Shown: piece after piece, positions 32,284 through 44,691 of the stretch
How the letters are laid out: the number at the start of each line of letters is the position of its first letter
Position numbering within the stretch: the first letter of the stretch is position 1
Origin: Lamellibrachia columna
Taxonomy: Eukaryota; Annelida; Polychaeta; Sabellida; Siboglinidae
Direction of reading: 5' to 3'
NCBI GenBank assembly: GCA_963662155.1
Contig: OY759261.1
Span: 85,001 to 149,000 of the forward strand
DNA length: 64,000 bases
The notes under the pieces: generated by a model
The model's input: only the letters and a program-made list of their open reading frames with translations
Database searches by the model: none
Told to the model about the DNA's origin: nothing
Position numbers and translations under genes: made by a program

Positions 32284-34084
32284 GTTTAGTATACACAGTA
32301 GGGAGGGGTAGAGTCGCCCCGACTGTAATAATAACTGGACTGTCAAACGGGAGAAATGTTTACCCGATTTAGAATGCAGGCCATAAGAAACTAGTTTAGT
32401 TGGCAACTGACCGTCCCCAAGGACACAAGAAGGTCTCCAGTCCTGGGGAGGTTCAGAAGGTGACCCGATACCTTGCATACGACGGTCATTTCCAGCATGT
32501 ACGGGGATGACGGTTGTATATGGACATCGGCCAATAACGGCTTTCTCGATTTCCTAAAGTGGTTAACCGCGCCTCCACTGAGGCGGGGTTCTTCTGAAAG
32601 CTCTGGTATAAATAGGCCAGAAATAGACTCATAAAGCAACGGGTGCGCGCGATCTAAATTACCATGCAGCTCGTTCAATTTGGACTCAAAATTATCGGCA
32701 AGGATGGGCCACGCCGGCCCATACCTACCTTACCATTAGAAAACTAAATTTATTGAAGACTTTTAAATGTTAAATGGGAGACACAAGAACAATGGTAGAG
32801 AGACCAGTCTATGTTGTACGATCTACACTTCTGCGTTAATAAAATCTTGCGAACCTGGAAGATGCGTTCACGGCTTATTATACCGATCTGATCGTCTGCG
32901 GTATTATCAGTAAGCAGCTAGACGATCTGGCGAGCGACAAAGACAATTACTACACAACTGTGAGTATTCTCAAAGAATGCACGCGCCCTTAAGAGAAGCG
33001 AGAATCTTACAACGTGTCTAGTGGCCAAAAAATCACAAATATCCTTCTGCCTAATAAAATCTTCTAAAAATCCACCATTTCACTCTCAACAGCTTCCATC
33101 AGCAAACCTGGTAATGTCCCTACACAAATGCACTTATGTCAGATCGTATTATTTTTTTAAAACGTCCTATATCTAAACTTACTATGCCCTACATTCTTGT
33201 GTAACACACCAGGAAGTCTAACTGAGGCATGACCCCTAAAGTCTAACTGAGGCATGACCCCTAAAGCAAGATTGCTGTGCCGCTATCAGTTGACACATCA
33301 TACAGCAGGGTTAGCCTGGGTCAGTGCCAGACATATGCTGCGCCAAAGGTAATACATAAATACTTTCACAAGATGTTGTAATACGAGCAAACCCTGGTGA
33401 TTATCAAATTAACCATGAAGCCCACAGCCATATCACACGTGGTGAACGATTTTTTAACACCCTAAGTAAATCAATCCACGTACACAGGTGATTTATTTTT
33501 ATCTTATGACATAACTGTTAGCAATTATCATAATAGCATTTGTTGTAACCTGAACGTGGACATTGCATTCCCATGTAATAAATGAAGTTTTATTATTCAC
33601 GATTTACCTTAATTGAATGGCAAGTGTTGAAAACGAGATCGAGCTGATTGGGCACCATGAACCACAGTTTGTGTGGTACATTGACCCATGGTTCAAAGTG
33701 CCCCACGACATTATAATGTTATTAAAACCTGGTAAAATATTCCATATGAAGATATCGCAGTATACAATTGTTTACGATTGATCAAGAAGGTAGTCAGTAA
33801 TGTTGTTTACAAACTAATTTACAATCTAAAAACAAGCATGGTCTGTCATATTGCCTTGACTTGTTGAAACTCTATAGTGATTATAGTGGCATACACTTTT
33901 GGCAATCATCTATTATCAGCCTGTAGAGTATCCTGCAGCACACATATAATATGAGTTAATTTTAATTAATAGTTAATATACTCCCCAAAAATGTTAATGT
34001 TAGACAATGTTTAATTATAGAGTTAGCTAAATTAACCCTATAGAGGAGCAGCTGGTGGCATATTATTGGGGCAAGCTGTCGAAG
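32284..34084. other. No gene seen; one small direct repeat
   Basis: Contains AAGTCTAACTGAGGCATGAC twice, 25 bp apart, at about 33216-33262. A minus-strand frame of 95 codons at 32391-32678 has no recognisable domain. Confidence 0.5.
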
Positions 34085-35165
34085 AAGCTAAGAATGGACA
34101 TATATTCCGAGTGAATTGGGAGAAAGTTCAAAGAAGTTGGGAGGTGAACCACATAGCTGGGTTGATGGGTTCATGTAGGGCCACCATAGCATCTCATAGA
34201 TACCCAGAGGCGACCAGCATTGCATGAGTCCAAGGATTAAATCGGGAAGCAGTGCAGTGCTTCTTATCACAATGGGCACAAGAGCTTGGTGACAAGAAGT
34301 ACTGACCTGACTCCATTTACAATCTAGATTAAGCTAGTATTACCACCATGCAGAATCTACCGAAGGTCATTGCTGCCAAAGGCATGAAACAGGTTGACCA
34401 AATAACAGCAACATAGAACGTCATACTAGTAAACGCATGTTGCTGTGTGAACGCTGTGGAGAGACGTTTACCTCCTGTCATGATATTTTCTAGAGTGCAG
34501 TAAAAGGAGTCAATGGTAAGATTAGCACAAGCTGGAACACTCGGTCTGGCAACACAAGGTGGGTGGATGAACTCAGAACTACTCGTAGAGGTGCTAGAAC
34601 ATACCTGAGATCTTGACAGATATCTACTGTCACATCTTAGGCATTGCAAAGAACCAGCAAAAATAATAAAAGAGGACATTTGGTTAAGTTATGGTCCTAA
34701 AGAGCACTCCAAAGAATCATAAAGGCTTCAGTAAACCAACGTATGACAAAGCAAAACAAATGGGGCTGAAGAAAAGAAGTGAGTTCCGGAGGAGCCTGAC
34801 ATCAGCCAGTCTCCGATGTTGACGAGGACAGATTGTAGATGAAACTGTCAAATCTGAAAAAGAAATAGAAGTGGGAGACTTTATCTAAGTAAAGATATAT
34901 CCGGAACACTCCACCAAAACAGTGCATTACGTGGCAGGGAAAGTGCTTGCAGTGGACACCGAAGTTTACTTCTATAGATAGTCGCGGAAGATGGCTATGC
35001 AACAAGTTCGTCCACCCAGTAGTGGAGGACATATGACTCGTGTAAAAATGACAAACTATAATGTTCCTTCGCAAGCCATTTGCAACAGGTGAAACCAACA
35101 AAGGCCACCTTACAGTTTCCGGTTGATCTGGGATAATACAATTGTCAGTAGAATACAAGATCAAG
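34085..35165 (+). pseudogene. Decayed pogo/Tigger-like (Tc1/mariner superfamily) transposase
   Basis: Conceptual plus-strand translation across frames recovers the usual order of a pogo/Tigger DDE transposase. First is PEATSIA then VQGLNREAVQCFL (end of the DNA-binding part), then PDSIYNLD (normally Y-N-x-DE, with the first catalytic Asp). Next comes AAKGMKQVDQITATERHT, then NACCCVNAVERRLPPVMIF, then GGWMNSELLVEVLEH. Further on, EIEVGDF and YVAGKVLAVD resemble a C-terminal module. Many stops and frame changes interrupt it, and the LLLLDNH-type stretch with the second Asp is not recognisable. It is an old, dead copy; terminal repeats were not identified. Confidence 0.75.
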
Positions 35166-35348
35166 TGGGATTTGGCCTATAATAGGTTAACACGCACTGG
35201 CCTAATGTTTCACTTCATGTTTCAGAAAACAATTGTGTTCCTATACATTCCTATGAGTGATCTACTACAGTTGTATTCCGTATGTAAAACAAGTACTACT
35301 TTCTAAAAAATAAATCTTGAATTTTATTCATAAAATTTTTAGAGTCGT
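35166..35348. other. No gene seen
   Basis: AT-rich 3' flank of the decayed transposase. Confidence 0.4.
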
Positions 35349-35440
35349 CTCAATGTGTCCCATGGGGTGGCTCAATGTGTCCCATGGGGTGGCTCAATAT
35401 GTCCCATGGGGTGGCTCAATGTAGCCCACACATGGGGTAC
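35349..35440. repeat. 22-bp tandem repeat, ~4 copies
   Basis: CTCAATGTGTCCCATGGGGT recurs at 35349, 35371 and 35393, with a diverged fourth copy at 35415. It lies just 3' of the pogo-like remnant and may be part of that element's end. Confidence 0.85.
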
Positions 35441-36080
35441 TTTGAGCCACTTAAAGATCTTTTAAAAGTAGAAGTTATAACTACAATATTCAGTAAATTA
35501 TAGAAAATATGCCTCAATAAATGCACTGTACAATGTCTAGCAATTCAAATGCATCATTTGTGATACAAGAGTTAGTATAATATGAAAAATTATTCAAGGT
35601 GTCTCCCTTTCCCCTACAATGGGTTAAGACATAGGCCTATGTGTCCCTAATGTGACTGTTAAATCACTATAATACACTCATTGTCTGGTGGATGAGCACA
35701 TCTATTTAGATTACTCTGCAGTTTGTACTTTCCAAGTTCCCATGCAGGCTATGTGCCTTTAAAGCTGAAGTTGTTATTTTGTGTCGGGCTGCTTACACAT
35801 TATTCATTATATTATACATTTCCATATCCATATGCAATCATCTTGGTATATCTTTTTACATATGTCTGAGGTTGTGCCTTGTCAGGGCAGACATATCATA
35901 TATTCCCATTCTACTGACATGGTCACTGAAGTGGTCATTAGCAGCTGCTCCATACCAGCCATTTCCACCCGTAGATAAAGGCCACGATTTAGTGCCTTAG
36001 TGAAGAACAAAAATCAAATCAACGAGCTGACATCTTTTGTTTTAGAAAAGAACCTGAAATGATTATGCACACATTAAGTA
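35441..36080. other. No gene seen
   Basis: AT-rich; only short frames of 65-73 codons at 35779-36000 with no recognisable domain. Confidence 0.5.
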
Positions 36081-36081
36081 T

Positions 36082-36152
<71 letters not shown>

Positions 36153-36154
36153 CA
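36081..36154. repeat. (GCAC)n microsatellite, ~18 copies
   Basis: Uninterrupted CGCA/GCAC tetranucleotide run ending in CACATGTGCATA. Confidence 0.97.
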
Positions 36155-36189
36155 TGTGCATATCATTTATGTATGTATATGTATATATA

Positions 36190-36930
<741 letters not shown>

Positions 36931-37497
36931 TAATATTTATTTGTGCCTATTTTGTGTCAACGCATTGAACTGTATGCACTAATGATGAATATAAAAAAAC
37001 AATGTGTTAAATGTATCGGTGTGTTTGAGTGCAACATTGCAAATATAAAATTTTCCATCAGCCAAGCAGTGAAACTTAAAATGCACATTTTTGTCCTAAC
37101 CTTATATTTCGTCTGCATAAGCTTTTGGACAGAATATGCACCAGTTGGCAGCATTGCATTCATCTACCACTACCAGAGACAGACAACAAGTGCATATAGT
37201 GTTGAAAATAGGAGGGGATGTTTTATCCCACAGGAGCCCTCGCCCCACCCTACCTTAATTTTTTTAACGCAATCAATCACGCGTTGGCATAAATTATTTA
37301 TACGCAACTAACCGATTTACAGAGGAGAAAAGGCCAAGTCAGGTTTTGTTAGGGCAATGCCAATGGCAATGCTGGATGCCTCCTCCTAAGAAAAAGTAGC
37401 ACTGCCGGTTTCACTAAGCATTCGTACCATGCGAAAGAAATGACAAAATGTCGACTTTTGACAGATTTTATTCATATCAGGTCGCCATCCATGCATG

Positions 37498-40312
37498 GAC
37501 GACAAGGACAGGTTTGTCGTTCATTCACTTTAATGCCAGAAGCCTTAACACCAATTTTGGTAAAATCAGAGATTATGTAGATGAGCTTAAAATAACGTTT
37601 GACATTATTGCGATATCTGAGATACGGTTACAATCTGACAAATGTACCAATATGTTACTGGCTGTATGTAGAGTTATATATAGAACTAGAAAAAATAAGA
37701 AAGGTGGTAGAGTAGCTATCTATGTAAATGACTCCATTTCATTTAAGATTATACATACTATGTCTGTGGTGATGACATTTTAGAAAGTGTCAAGGTAGAA
37801 TTGTGTATAAACAAGAAATACAATATAATTGTTAGTTGTATATACAGAACACCAGGAACTAATGTTGACATGTTCACTCATCAACTTGAAATGATGATCA
37901 AAAGCATTAAGAATACCAACAAAAAACAATACTCTTATGTGGAGATTTTAATATAGATCTCCTAAAATACAATAACAACAATAGTACAAAATATCTGGTT
38001 AATAACAATAGTACAAACTATTTTGTGGACATGTTGTTCAGTTTAGGTATATATCCATTAATTGACAAGCCAAGTAGAATTACTAAAAGTAGTTCAACTT
38101 TAATTGATAACATATTTACAAATCACCAGTGGGTTAATTATAAATGATATAAGTGATCATCTACCGGTATTTTGTATATGTCATTATACAGACTTAACAA
38201 CAACTCCTATTAAGACATTTAGATATGTAAGGAAATTGACTGACAGCTGCAAAGAATCCCTAATAAATGAACTTTCATTAATAAACTGGGATAAGGTATT
38301 AAATGAAACAGATGCCAACAAGGCTTACAATATATTTGTAAATACATTCACTCAAGTATATAACAACAACTGTCCTATTTAGAAAATATTTTATAACCCA
38401 ACTATGACGAAGAACAAACCTTGGGTGATGAGAGACCTGCAAAATGCTTGGAAAAAAAAAGAATAATCTGTACAAAATTTGTTTAAAGCTTAGGACCAAA
38501 AAGAAGCTGAATGTAGGTATAAAAATAAACTGACCTCTATTCTAAGATTTATTTAGACAGCTTATTACAATGAACTGGTGAGAAAAAAAAATAATGTAAA
38601 AGGAACTTGGAAAGTTTTAAATGAAATTATTAAAAAAGACAAAAACATTCGACTTACCCAAACTCATTTATTATTAATGGTGTACCAATTACAAATAAGA
38701 CAGATATTGCTGATGGATTCAATAATTTCTTTGTGAATGTAGGACCTAATCTGGCAAAAGGCATTAGTTTACCAAATGGGAATATAAGTGTACTTTTCTA
38801 TTTACAAAACACCAATCAAATAACTATGTTCTTGGAGGGGGTAGAAGAAAGTGAGTTAATAAATATTGTCAGAAATTTTAAAAACAAAAAGTCTGCAGGA
38901 TATGACAAAATAGATATGGTAATTGTTAAGAAAGTAATTTCCACCATTGTGACTCCACTTACACATATCTGTAATATGTCCTTCAACAGTGGTGTATTTC
39001 CCAGTAAAATGAAAATTGCCAAAGTGATCCCTATATTTAAAACTGGTGAGAAGAATGTATTTACTAACTTCAGACCTGTATCTCGGCTTCTACAATTTTC
39101 AAAAATCTTAGAAAAATTATTTAATAGACTAGATAATTGTTTTATATAAATATGATATTTTTACTAGCAGTCAGTATGGATTTAGGACCAATATGTCTAC
39201 ATCAATGGCTCTTCTAGAATTAACTGAAGAAATCACATCTGCTTTAGACCAGAAGAAGTGTATTATTGGATTTTTTATTGATCTGAAAAAAGCATTTGAC
39301 ACAGTTGTTAGAAGCTTGTGGTATTAGAAGTGTTGCCAATCACTGGCTAAAAAGTTACTTAACTGATAGACTGCAGTATGTTAGTATAGATGACTGTAAC
39401 TCTGAATTACTAAAAGTGACATGTGGGGTACCCCAGGGCTCATTACTGGGTCCAAAACTGTTTTTAATGTATATAAATGATATTGGTAATATCTCATCAA
39501 TACTAAAATGTATATTGTTTGCTGACGATACCAATATTTGTTGCTCTGGAAAGGATCATGAGCAGCTGAACAAGGATATCACCATTGTGTTACAAAAACT
39601 ACATGACATTGTGTGGTTTTCAGTAAATAGGTTGTCTTTGAATGTAGCTAAGACAAACTATATGTTGTTCACAAACTGTTGCATTAACTCAAATATCGAT
39701 ATAAAAATTGACAATAAGAGTATTGATAGAGTATATAGCAGTAAGTTGTTAGGAGCTTTGATCGACCATAAGCTTAATTGGAAGAAACATGTTAGCTTGA
39801 TAAAAGCCAAAGTGTCAACAACTATTGCTGTTGTGTACAGAGCAAGATATGTACTTGACAAAAAATGTCTGTTCATGTTATACTGTGCACTAGTTCTCCC
39901 TTATATATCATACTGCTGTGAAGTATGGGGCAGCACATATAAAACATACTGCTGTGAAGTATGGGGCAGCACATATAAAACAATTGTTAACAGTGTGTTT
40001 ATATTACAGAAGAAAGTAATCAGACTCATTTACAATGAAACTTTTTTATGTCATACTAATAGGTTATTTTGTGATTTAGGAATACTTAAACTTCCAGACA
40101 TAATAAAATTGAGAATTTCTATTGTAATGTTTAAGGCTAAAAATAAGTTGTTGTCACATAACCTTCAACAATTCTTTGCTACTAAATACGATTCAATGCA
40201 TGTGACACGTCAAAGTAAACAAATGAAATATGAATATGCTAGAATAGCATTAAAATCTATGTGCATATCTGTACATGGGGTTATATTGTGGAACTCCTAC
40301 GACAAAATATAA
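37498..40312 (+). pseudogene. LINE retrotransposon with endonuclease and reverse transcriptase remnants, plus strand
   Basis: An apurinic-like endonuclease region begins FIHFNARSLNTNF (37510-37783) and continues in other frames with SCIYRTPGTN, LLCGDFNIDLL and a DHLPVF motif near 38160. The reverse transcriptase follows: KNKKSAGYDKI (38733-39149), YGFRTNMSTSMALLELTEEI and FIDLKKAFDTV, then from 39296 to 40312 VTCGVPQGSLLGPKLFLMYI, the catalytic FADDTNI and the C-terminal region. At least five frameshifts or stops separate these. A 36-bp direct duplication at about 39908-39979 repeats YCCEVWGSTYKT in frame. This family is distinct from the one at 25.8 and 30.4 kb. Confidence 0.9.
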
Positions 40313-40324
40313 CAAGTGCAGCTA

Positions 40325-40690
40325 CAGTTCAAATACTCAACTGAACGCAGTTAGTGTGCTCCAATTGTTGACTGGCAACAACACAGGTAGTATTTCACAA
40401 TCCTATAACAGCATATACAAAACCAGGACGACTTACAGGTAATGTTGTTCAAATTAATCGATTTTGTTGATGACTGATTGGTTCATGCTTCTGTTCAAGG
40501 AATCCGTCACAATGTTACGTGATCGATCATGTTCGATTACATTCATTCTGAATGTCATTCCCTGTCGTTCTATAACTCATATGTCAGAGATCGTGACAAG
40601 ACAATGAGTGCAAACATGACAGGAAAAGAGAAGACTTCTGATTGGCTATTCTGCCCCCTACTCCGACTTACTGGCCAATGTCCGAGATCG
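40325..40690 (+). repeat. Dispersed repeat R1, copy 1
   Basis: Contains GCAGTTAGTGTGCTCC, ACAGGTAGTATTTCACAATC, AATTAATCGATTTTGTTGAT, TTCGATTACATTCATTCTGA and GATCGTGACAAGACAATGAG. Related copies lie at 47175-47372 (+), 50262-50425 (+) and 56248-56622 (-). No coding frame or RNA-gene head was recognised. Confidence 0.85.
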
Positions 40691-40691
40691 T

Positions 40692-40700
40692 ATGTGTGTG

Positions 40701-40732
<32 letters not shown>

Positions 40733-40745
40733 TGTATGTGTGTGT
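40692..40745. repeat. (TGCG)n / (TG)n microsatellite
   Basis: About nine GTGC units flanked by TG runs. Confidence 0.95.
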
Positions 40746-41137
40746 GCATGAGTGTTTTATTATGCTGGCTACAAGCCCGATATGTTTATACTTCTCTGGT
40801 AGTCACCTCATCTTTATTGCGTTTTGTTTGACTGATGTTGTACATGAGGTTGATGAGGACATGCACTTACTTACTTATGCACACACGTACGCACGCACAC
40901 CTAACCTAAGGTTAATCTCTTTTCCGGTCTAAAACCCTCACCCAAATGACTAAGGTGGTGGCTGTGCCCCATTAAAGAGCCATCAGTTAACTCTTCCAGA
41001 GGAGTGCAATGTCACCTCTTCAAGTTAAATGCTTCCATATATGCTGAACTAACATGTGTTACGCATGTTTACACTATAAACAGTACTGCCCTGTGTCATG
41101 CCAGTGGCTGTGACTGTTTCTGCCGTAGCATGAGATG
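40746..41137. other. No gene seen
   Basis: Short stretch between the microsatellite and the 28-bp minisatellite; no recognisable feature. Confidence 0.45.
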
Positions 41138-41590
41138 GCAGCCAGTGGCCCACGTCTGCCTCCCAGCAGCCAGTCGCCCACGCCTGCCTCCCAGCAGCCA
41201 GTCGCCCACGCCTGCCTCCCAGGAGCCAGTGGCCCACGCCTGCCTCCCAGCAGCCAGTGGCCCACGCCTGCCTCCCCGCAGCCAGTGGCCCACGCCTGCC
41301 TCCCAGCAGCCAGTTGCCCACGCCTGCCTCCCAGCAGCCAGTGACACACGCCTGCCTCCCAGCAGCCAGTTGCCCACACCTGCCTCCCAGCAGCCAGTGA
41401 CACACGCCTGCCTCCCAGCAGCCAGTGACACACGCCTGCCTCCCAGCAGCCAGTGACACACGCCTGCCTCCCAGCAGCCAGTGACACACGCCTGCCTCCC
41501 AGCAGCCAGTGGCCCACGCCTGCCTCCCAGCAGCCAGTGGCCCACGCCTGCCTCCCAGCAGCCAGTGGCCCACGCCTGCCTCCCAGCAGC
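41138..41590. repeat. 28-bp minisatellite, ~16 copies
   Basis: CACGCCTGCCTCCCAGCAGC plus CAGTGGCC repeats every 28 bp, with GTGACACA, GTTGCCCA and GTCGCCCA variants. Because 28 is not a multiple of 3, the stop-free unit opens all three minus frames, each with a 28-residue period. I do not call these frames genes. Confidence 0.95.
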
Positions 41591-42619
41591 AGGCTTATCG
41601 CTCTAGTCCACGAGGAATGATTAATGATGTAAATCTGTGGGGACAAAAATAAAATTTATTTTCCAATAGGTCGCCATTAAAACGTTTCTTTTGATTCCTG
41701 GAAATTTTGCCTTACGATTTTCTTTAGAATTTCACAGCAAATTCGTCATCTATTAACCCATATGCAATGTGAAATTCGTGAAAATGACACCTATTTTTTC
41801 AGAAAAACGCCCCAGAACTGATACCCCACAATTTCGGCCCAGCATGGTGACTGATTTTGAAATGTTGGTACGTTCTGCAGAATAGTCTGTGTGTTGTCAT
41901 CAAATGAAATATTTAATGCAGTCCTACATAAAGTGTTAACTTTAGTAACGTACCCGATGTATAAATGCTCTAAAAAATCACTAATCATGCATAAGGTGCA
42001 CTTCCAGTTATTCGTCCGGGGACTCTCATTCTAACTAACCAGTTCTAAGTAAACTTGCATAGCCACAGGCGGAGGTATTTACAATGCATACAAAACAATT
42101 CTAAGCTTGACTTATATTGAAACAATTCACACAGTAAAATAAAGCGGAATTAACATATATGCCCCTAGCTATTTACGGGAGGGAGAAAGAATGGATTCGG
42201 GATGACACGACGGCAACATGACGTAAGGCGGGGTAAAACGCCCTGGTTTATGGACATTGAGTGCTGTTAATAAAATTCTTTGGGTATATCTCGTTTATGT
42301 GTTATGAATAATTTCGTTCATTATCTCAGGTACATTCCTTGTGTTGACACGTGTGACATACCTAGTATCTGAACACTTTTGCAGCAGGGGACAAGCCTCC
42401 TTGGTGTCGTCACATATAATATCGACCGTTGATTGAATCCAGTGCAACATTCCCAGGTAACTCAACGCGATTAGCCGCGATAATATAACATAATAAAATT
42501 TATATAATTACAGACACGGTGATATTATCTTAGCATTAAATAATGGGGCGTGCAGGCGGAATGATTGGCCTATCAATGCGTTATGAAGTGGGAACTCGTC
42601 AGTATGGCTTTTATTTAGA
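41591..42619. other. No gene seen
   Basis: AT-rich sequence with only short frames; no domain recognised on either strand. Confidence 0.5.
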
Positions 42620-43025
42620 TGTTGCCCAGTGGTATTGCCGCAAGCTGACACATTCCAAAGAAATTATACTTAGTGTCGATTCTTGCATGCCCTTTGTGCA
42701 GACACCTAGAGATAACATCCGCTGAAAGTCGGTGACAACAGGCCGCACGACCCGTCTATGGCGTGTCAAAGCAACGCTGGCCGATCTGGCAGTGCACGCA
42801 GTGTGTTAGGCTAAATATAGGTGCTCATTGCAATCACTGTTTGACTCATACAAAGCCGCACACGGTTGAAGCATGGCATTTGTGATGTCGAGGCATAGGC
42901 CTACACTGACAAGGCTTGTAACTGTATTTAAACATTCATGGAGACTGAGGCTAAGTGCTTGACTGACCAAATGGTTAACTGGCAGAATATTCCCGCCCGG
43001 GAAGAAGTAGAAGTTAATAAAAATA
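42620..43025 (+). repeat. Dispersed repeat R3, copy 1 (~400 bp)
   Basis: Shares with 55215-55560 the blocks TGCCGCAAGCTGACACATTC, GTCTATGGCGTGTCAAAGCA, CATACAAAGCCGCACAC, GAAGCATGGCATTT and GGCAGAATATTC in the same order. It is about 80-90% similar by eye. A 60-codon frame at 42543-42725 overlaps the start but is not conserved in the second copy. Confidence 0.85.
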
Positions 43026-43204
43026 TGCGCATTCCCATAAAACGTGGAATATGTCTCAAGGATGGTATACTGGCGACGTTTTGAGTACCCCCCCCCCGGG
43101 TCATGAGTGCATCAATAATTATATTCAGAGAAGGACTTCCACCCCCAGGTCAACTTCTAAAGGGTTTATATATCGTTACACCTATAAACGTCAAACATAC
43201 GTAA
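43026..43204. other. No gene seen
   Basis: Contains a C-run (43089-43097); otherwise featureless. Confidence 0.4.
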
Positions 43205-43645
43205 ACATGATGATTTGATGTTATTGTGTATTATTACCTATGGCAATGTATTGAATACCGTACCAACCGTGACGTATGAATACATTGTAATGCTAGAAAT
43301 ATTTATCACTTTAGGCCGGACCACTACTCACGAAGCCTCAGAAAAGGAAGTAGACATGACAAGTGAAACATACAATAAGGAAGCCCAATGTTGGCTTTGT
43401 TTGAATAACTATTAAAACAAGGAAATGTTGACTAAAATACACACGGCTTAGACTACACAAGGCCAGCTCCCGTAGCTCCGCTAAAGGTTAACATATATAA
43501 ATGTTACAGGCGCGGGGTTGTATGCCGATTCTTGCCCAACTTTGGCGCTGGTAGATATGTGGTTAAACCAGTTTGGCAGCTGCTGTTGTCTTCACCAACT
43601 GACGCGGGTAATGCTCTCTGGTGATAAAGTGATGCAGACAATTAT
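43205..43645 (+). repeat. Dispersed repeat R4, copy 1 (inverted relative to copy at 56.65 kb)
   Basis: GATGATTTGATGTTATTGT, GAAGCCTCAGAAAAGGAAGT, GCCCAATGTTGGCTTTGTTT, GGAGCTACGGGAGCTGGCC (reverse) and ACCAGTTTGGCAGCTGCTGT all recur in reverse complement at 56650-57105. The two copies form an inverted pair about 13 kb apart. Confidence 0.87.
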
Positions 43646-43980
43646 TCATAAGTATACCAATTTAGTAGTTGTTGTTGTTTCCAGTTGACACGGATAGTAA
43701 TTCTACGAAGCTACTAAATGAAACCACACAAATTCATTTCCATTACACAGACAACAAAAAAACAATAATCACTTCGCAGGGCCTCCGGACACGCGTATAC
43801 AGAAAAAACATGCTTTTCTAATTCACATACGATACACTGAATACTGCGCGATGTTGCTTGCGAAATGTCTCGTTCGCTTGTGTCGATTAGATTAAGTAAT
43901 CAATAAAGGCTACCTGAAACAACCCGCGGCTGCTCTGGTGGCTAACATTTGTTGACGCCACATTTCGAATGTTTACTTAA
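43646..43980. other. No gene seen; left flank of the DNA transposon
   Basis: The last bases, GACGCCACATTTCGAATGTT then TACTTAA, resemble 47377-47403 (AACGCCACATTTCGTACGTT then TACGTAA) beyond the transposon's other end. Confidence 0.5.
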
Positions 43981-44626
43981 GGGGACAGAGGCTGCGGCGG
44001 ATTTTTTTTTAATGTTAGAGAACTGAAACTTGGTGGAAATGATCTTTGTGGGTCAAGGTAGGTAAAACAGGTGAAATTTTTTTGGGGGGACCCATTTTCA
44101 TGCAAATCCCCAGAAACAATACACATTGCTTCAACATTCAAAACATGCTACATGTATTGTAAATGCATGTACCTACAAACTGTCAAGAGGAATTTTTACT
44201 CTCCAAGCAGTATATGTCAGAAATGTTTTTTGAAAACTGTAGATAAATTTTCCGATTATTTAGATAGGGTGCATGAATGTGCAGGGAGGTAAATTCAAAA
44301 CATGGATAGATATACAAATTCCCTCTTGACAGCTTGTAGTGCATATCTTGGAGTATTTGTATTTCAAATTTGGAGTTGATATGTCTTACGGTTTTCTCTC
44401 GGGATCTGCATGAAATTTATGTATTGAATAAAAACAGAATTCCGAGAAAACAGCAAAACAAACTTTTGTGTTTATATGTATACACTTTTTGACTATTCAG
44501 GTGGTTTTTGACTATTCAAATGTGTGCATACACCTTTTCTTACTATTCATATGTTTGAAATACACATTTTTGACAAAATATGCAACATAATCTGATGATA
44601 TAGCAAGCTCTTCTTCAAGAGTGGTT
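43981..44626. other. 3' non-coding part of the DNA transposon
   Basis: AT-rich, with repeated TTTTTGACTATTCA-type units at about 44487-44555 (ACTATTCAGGTGG, ACTATTCAAATGTGTG, ACTATTCATATGTTTG). No gene. Confidence 0.6.
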
Positions 44627-44642
44627 GGCTCTGAAAAGAGCC
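44627..44642 (-). terminator. Histone-type 3' stem-loop, distal copy, with downstream purine-rich element
   Basis: The minus strand reads GGCTCTTTTCAGAGCC, an exact match to the replication-dependent histone mRNA stem-loop (6-bp stem, UUUC loop). It is flanked by AAAAAAC upstream and AACCAC downstream. About a dozen bases further on, TTGAAGAAGAGCTTG resembles the histone downstream element that pairs with U7 snRNA. Histone stem-loop placement 20-70 nt after the stop codon is respected. I see no AATAAA just downstream on this strand. Confidence 0.8.
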
Positions 44643-44656
44643 GTTTTTTGTGTGTT

Positions 44657-44672
44657 GGCTCTGAAGAGAGCC
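44657..44672 (-). terminator. Histone-type 3' stem-loop, proximal copy
   Basis: The minus strand reads GGCTCTCTTCAGAGCC: a 6-bp stem with a 4-nt CTTC loop. It starts about 20 nt after the transposase stop codon and is preceded by an A-rich AAACAAAC stretch. Same stem as the distal copy, with one loop base different from the metazoan UUUC/UUUA consensus. Confidence 0.7.
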
Positions 44673-44691
44673 GTTTGTTTTTCACGAGTCC

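Noticed and set aside
32284..32678. Extension of the LINE frame to 32478 and an overlapping 95-codon frame
   Set aside because: Homology to the sister LINE copies stops near 32283; the rest is chance-open flanking sequence.
42543..42725. 60-codon plus frame overlapping repeat R3
   Set aside because: Not maintained in the second R3 copy at 55.2 kb.
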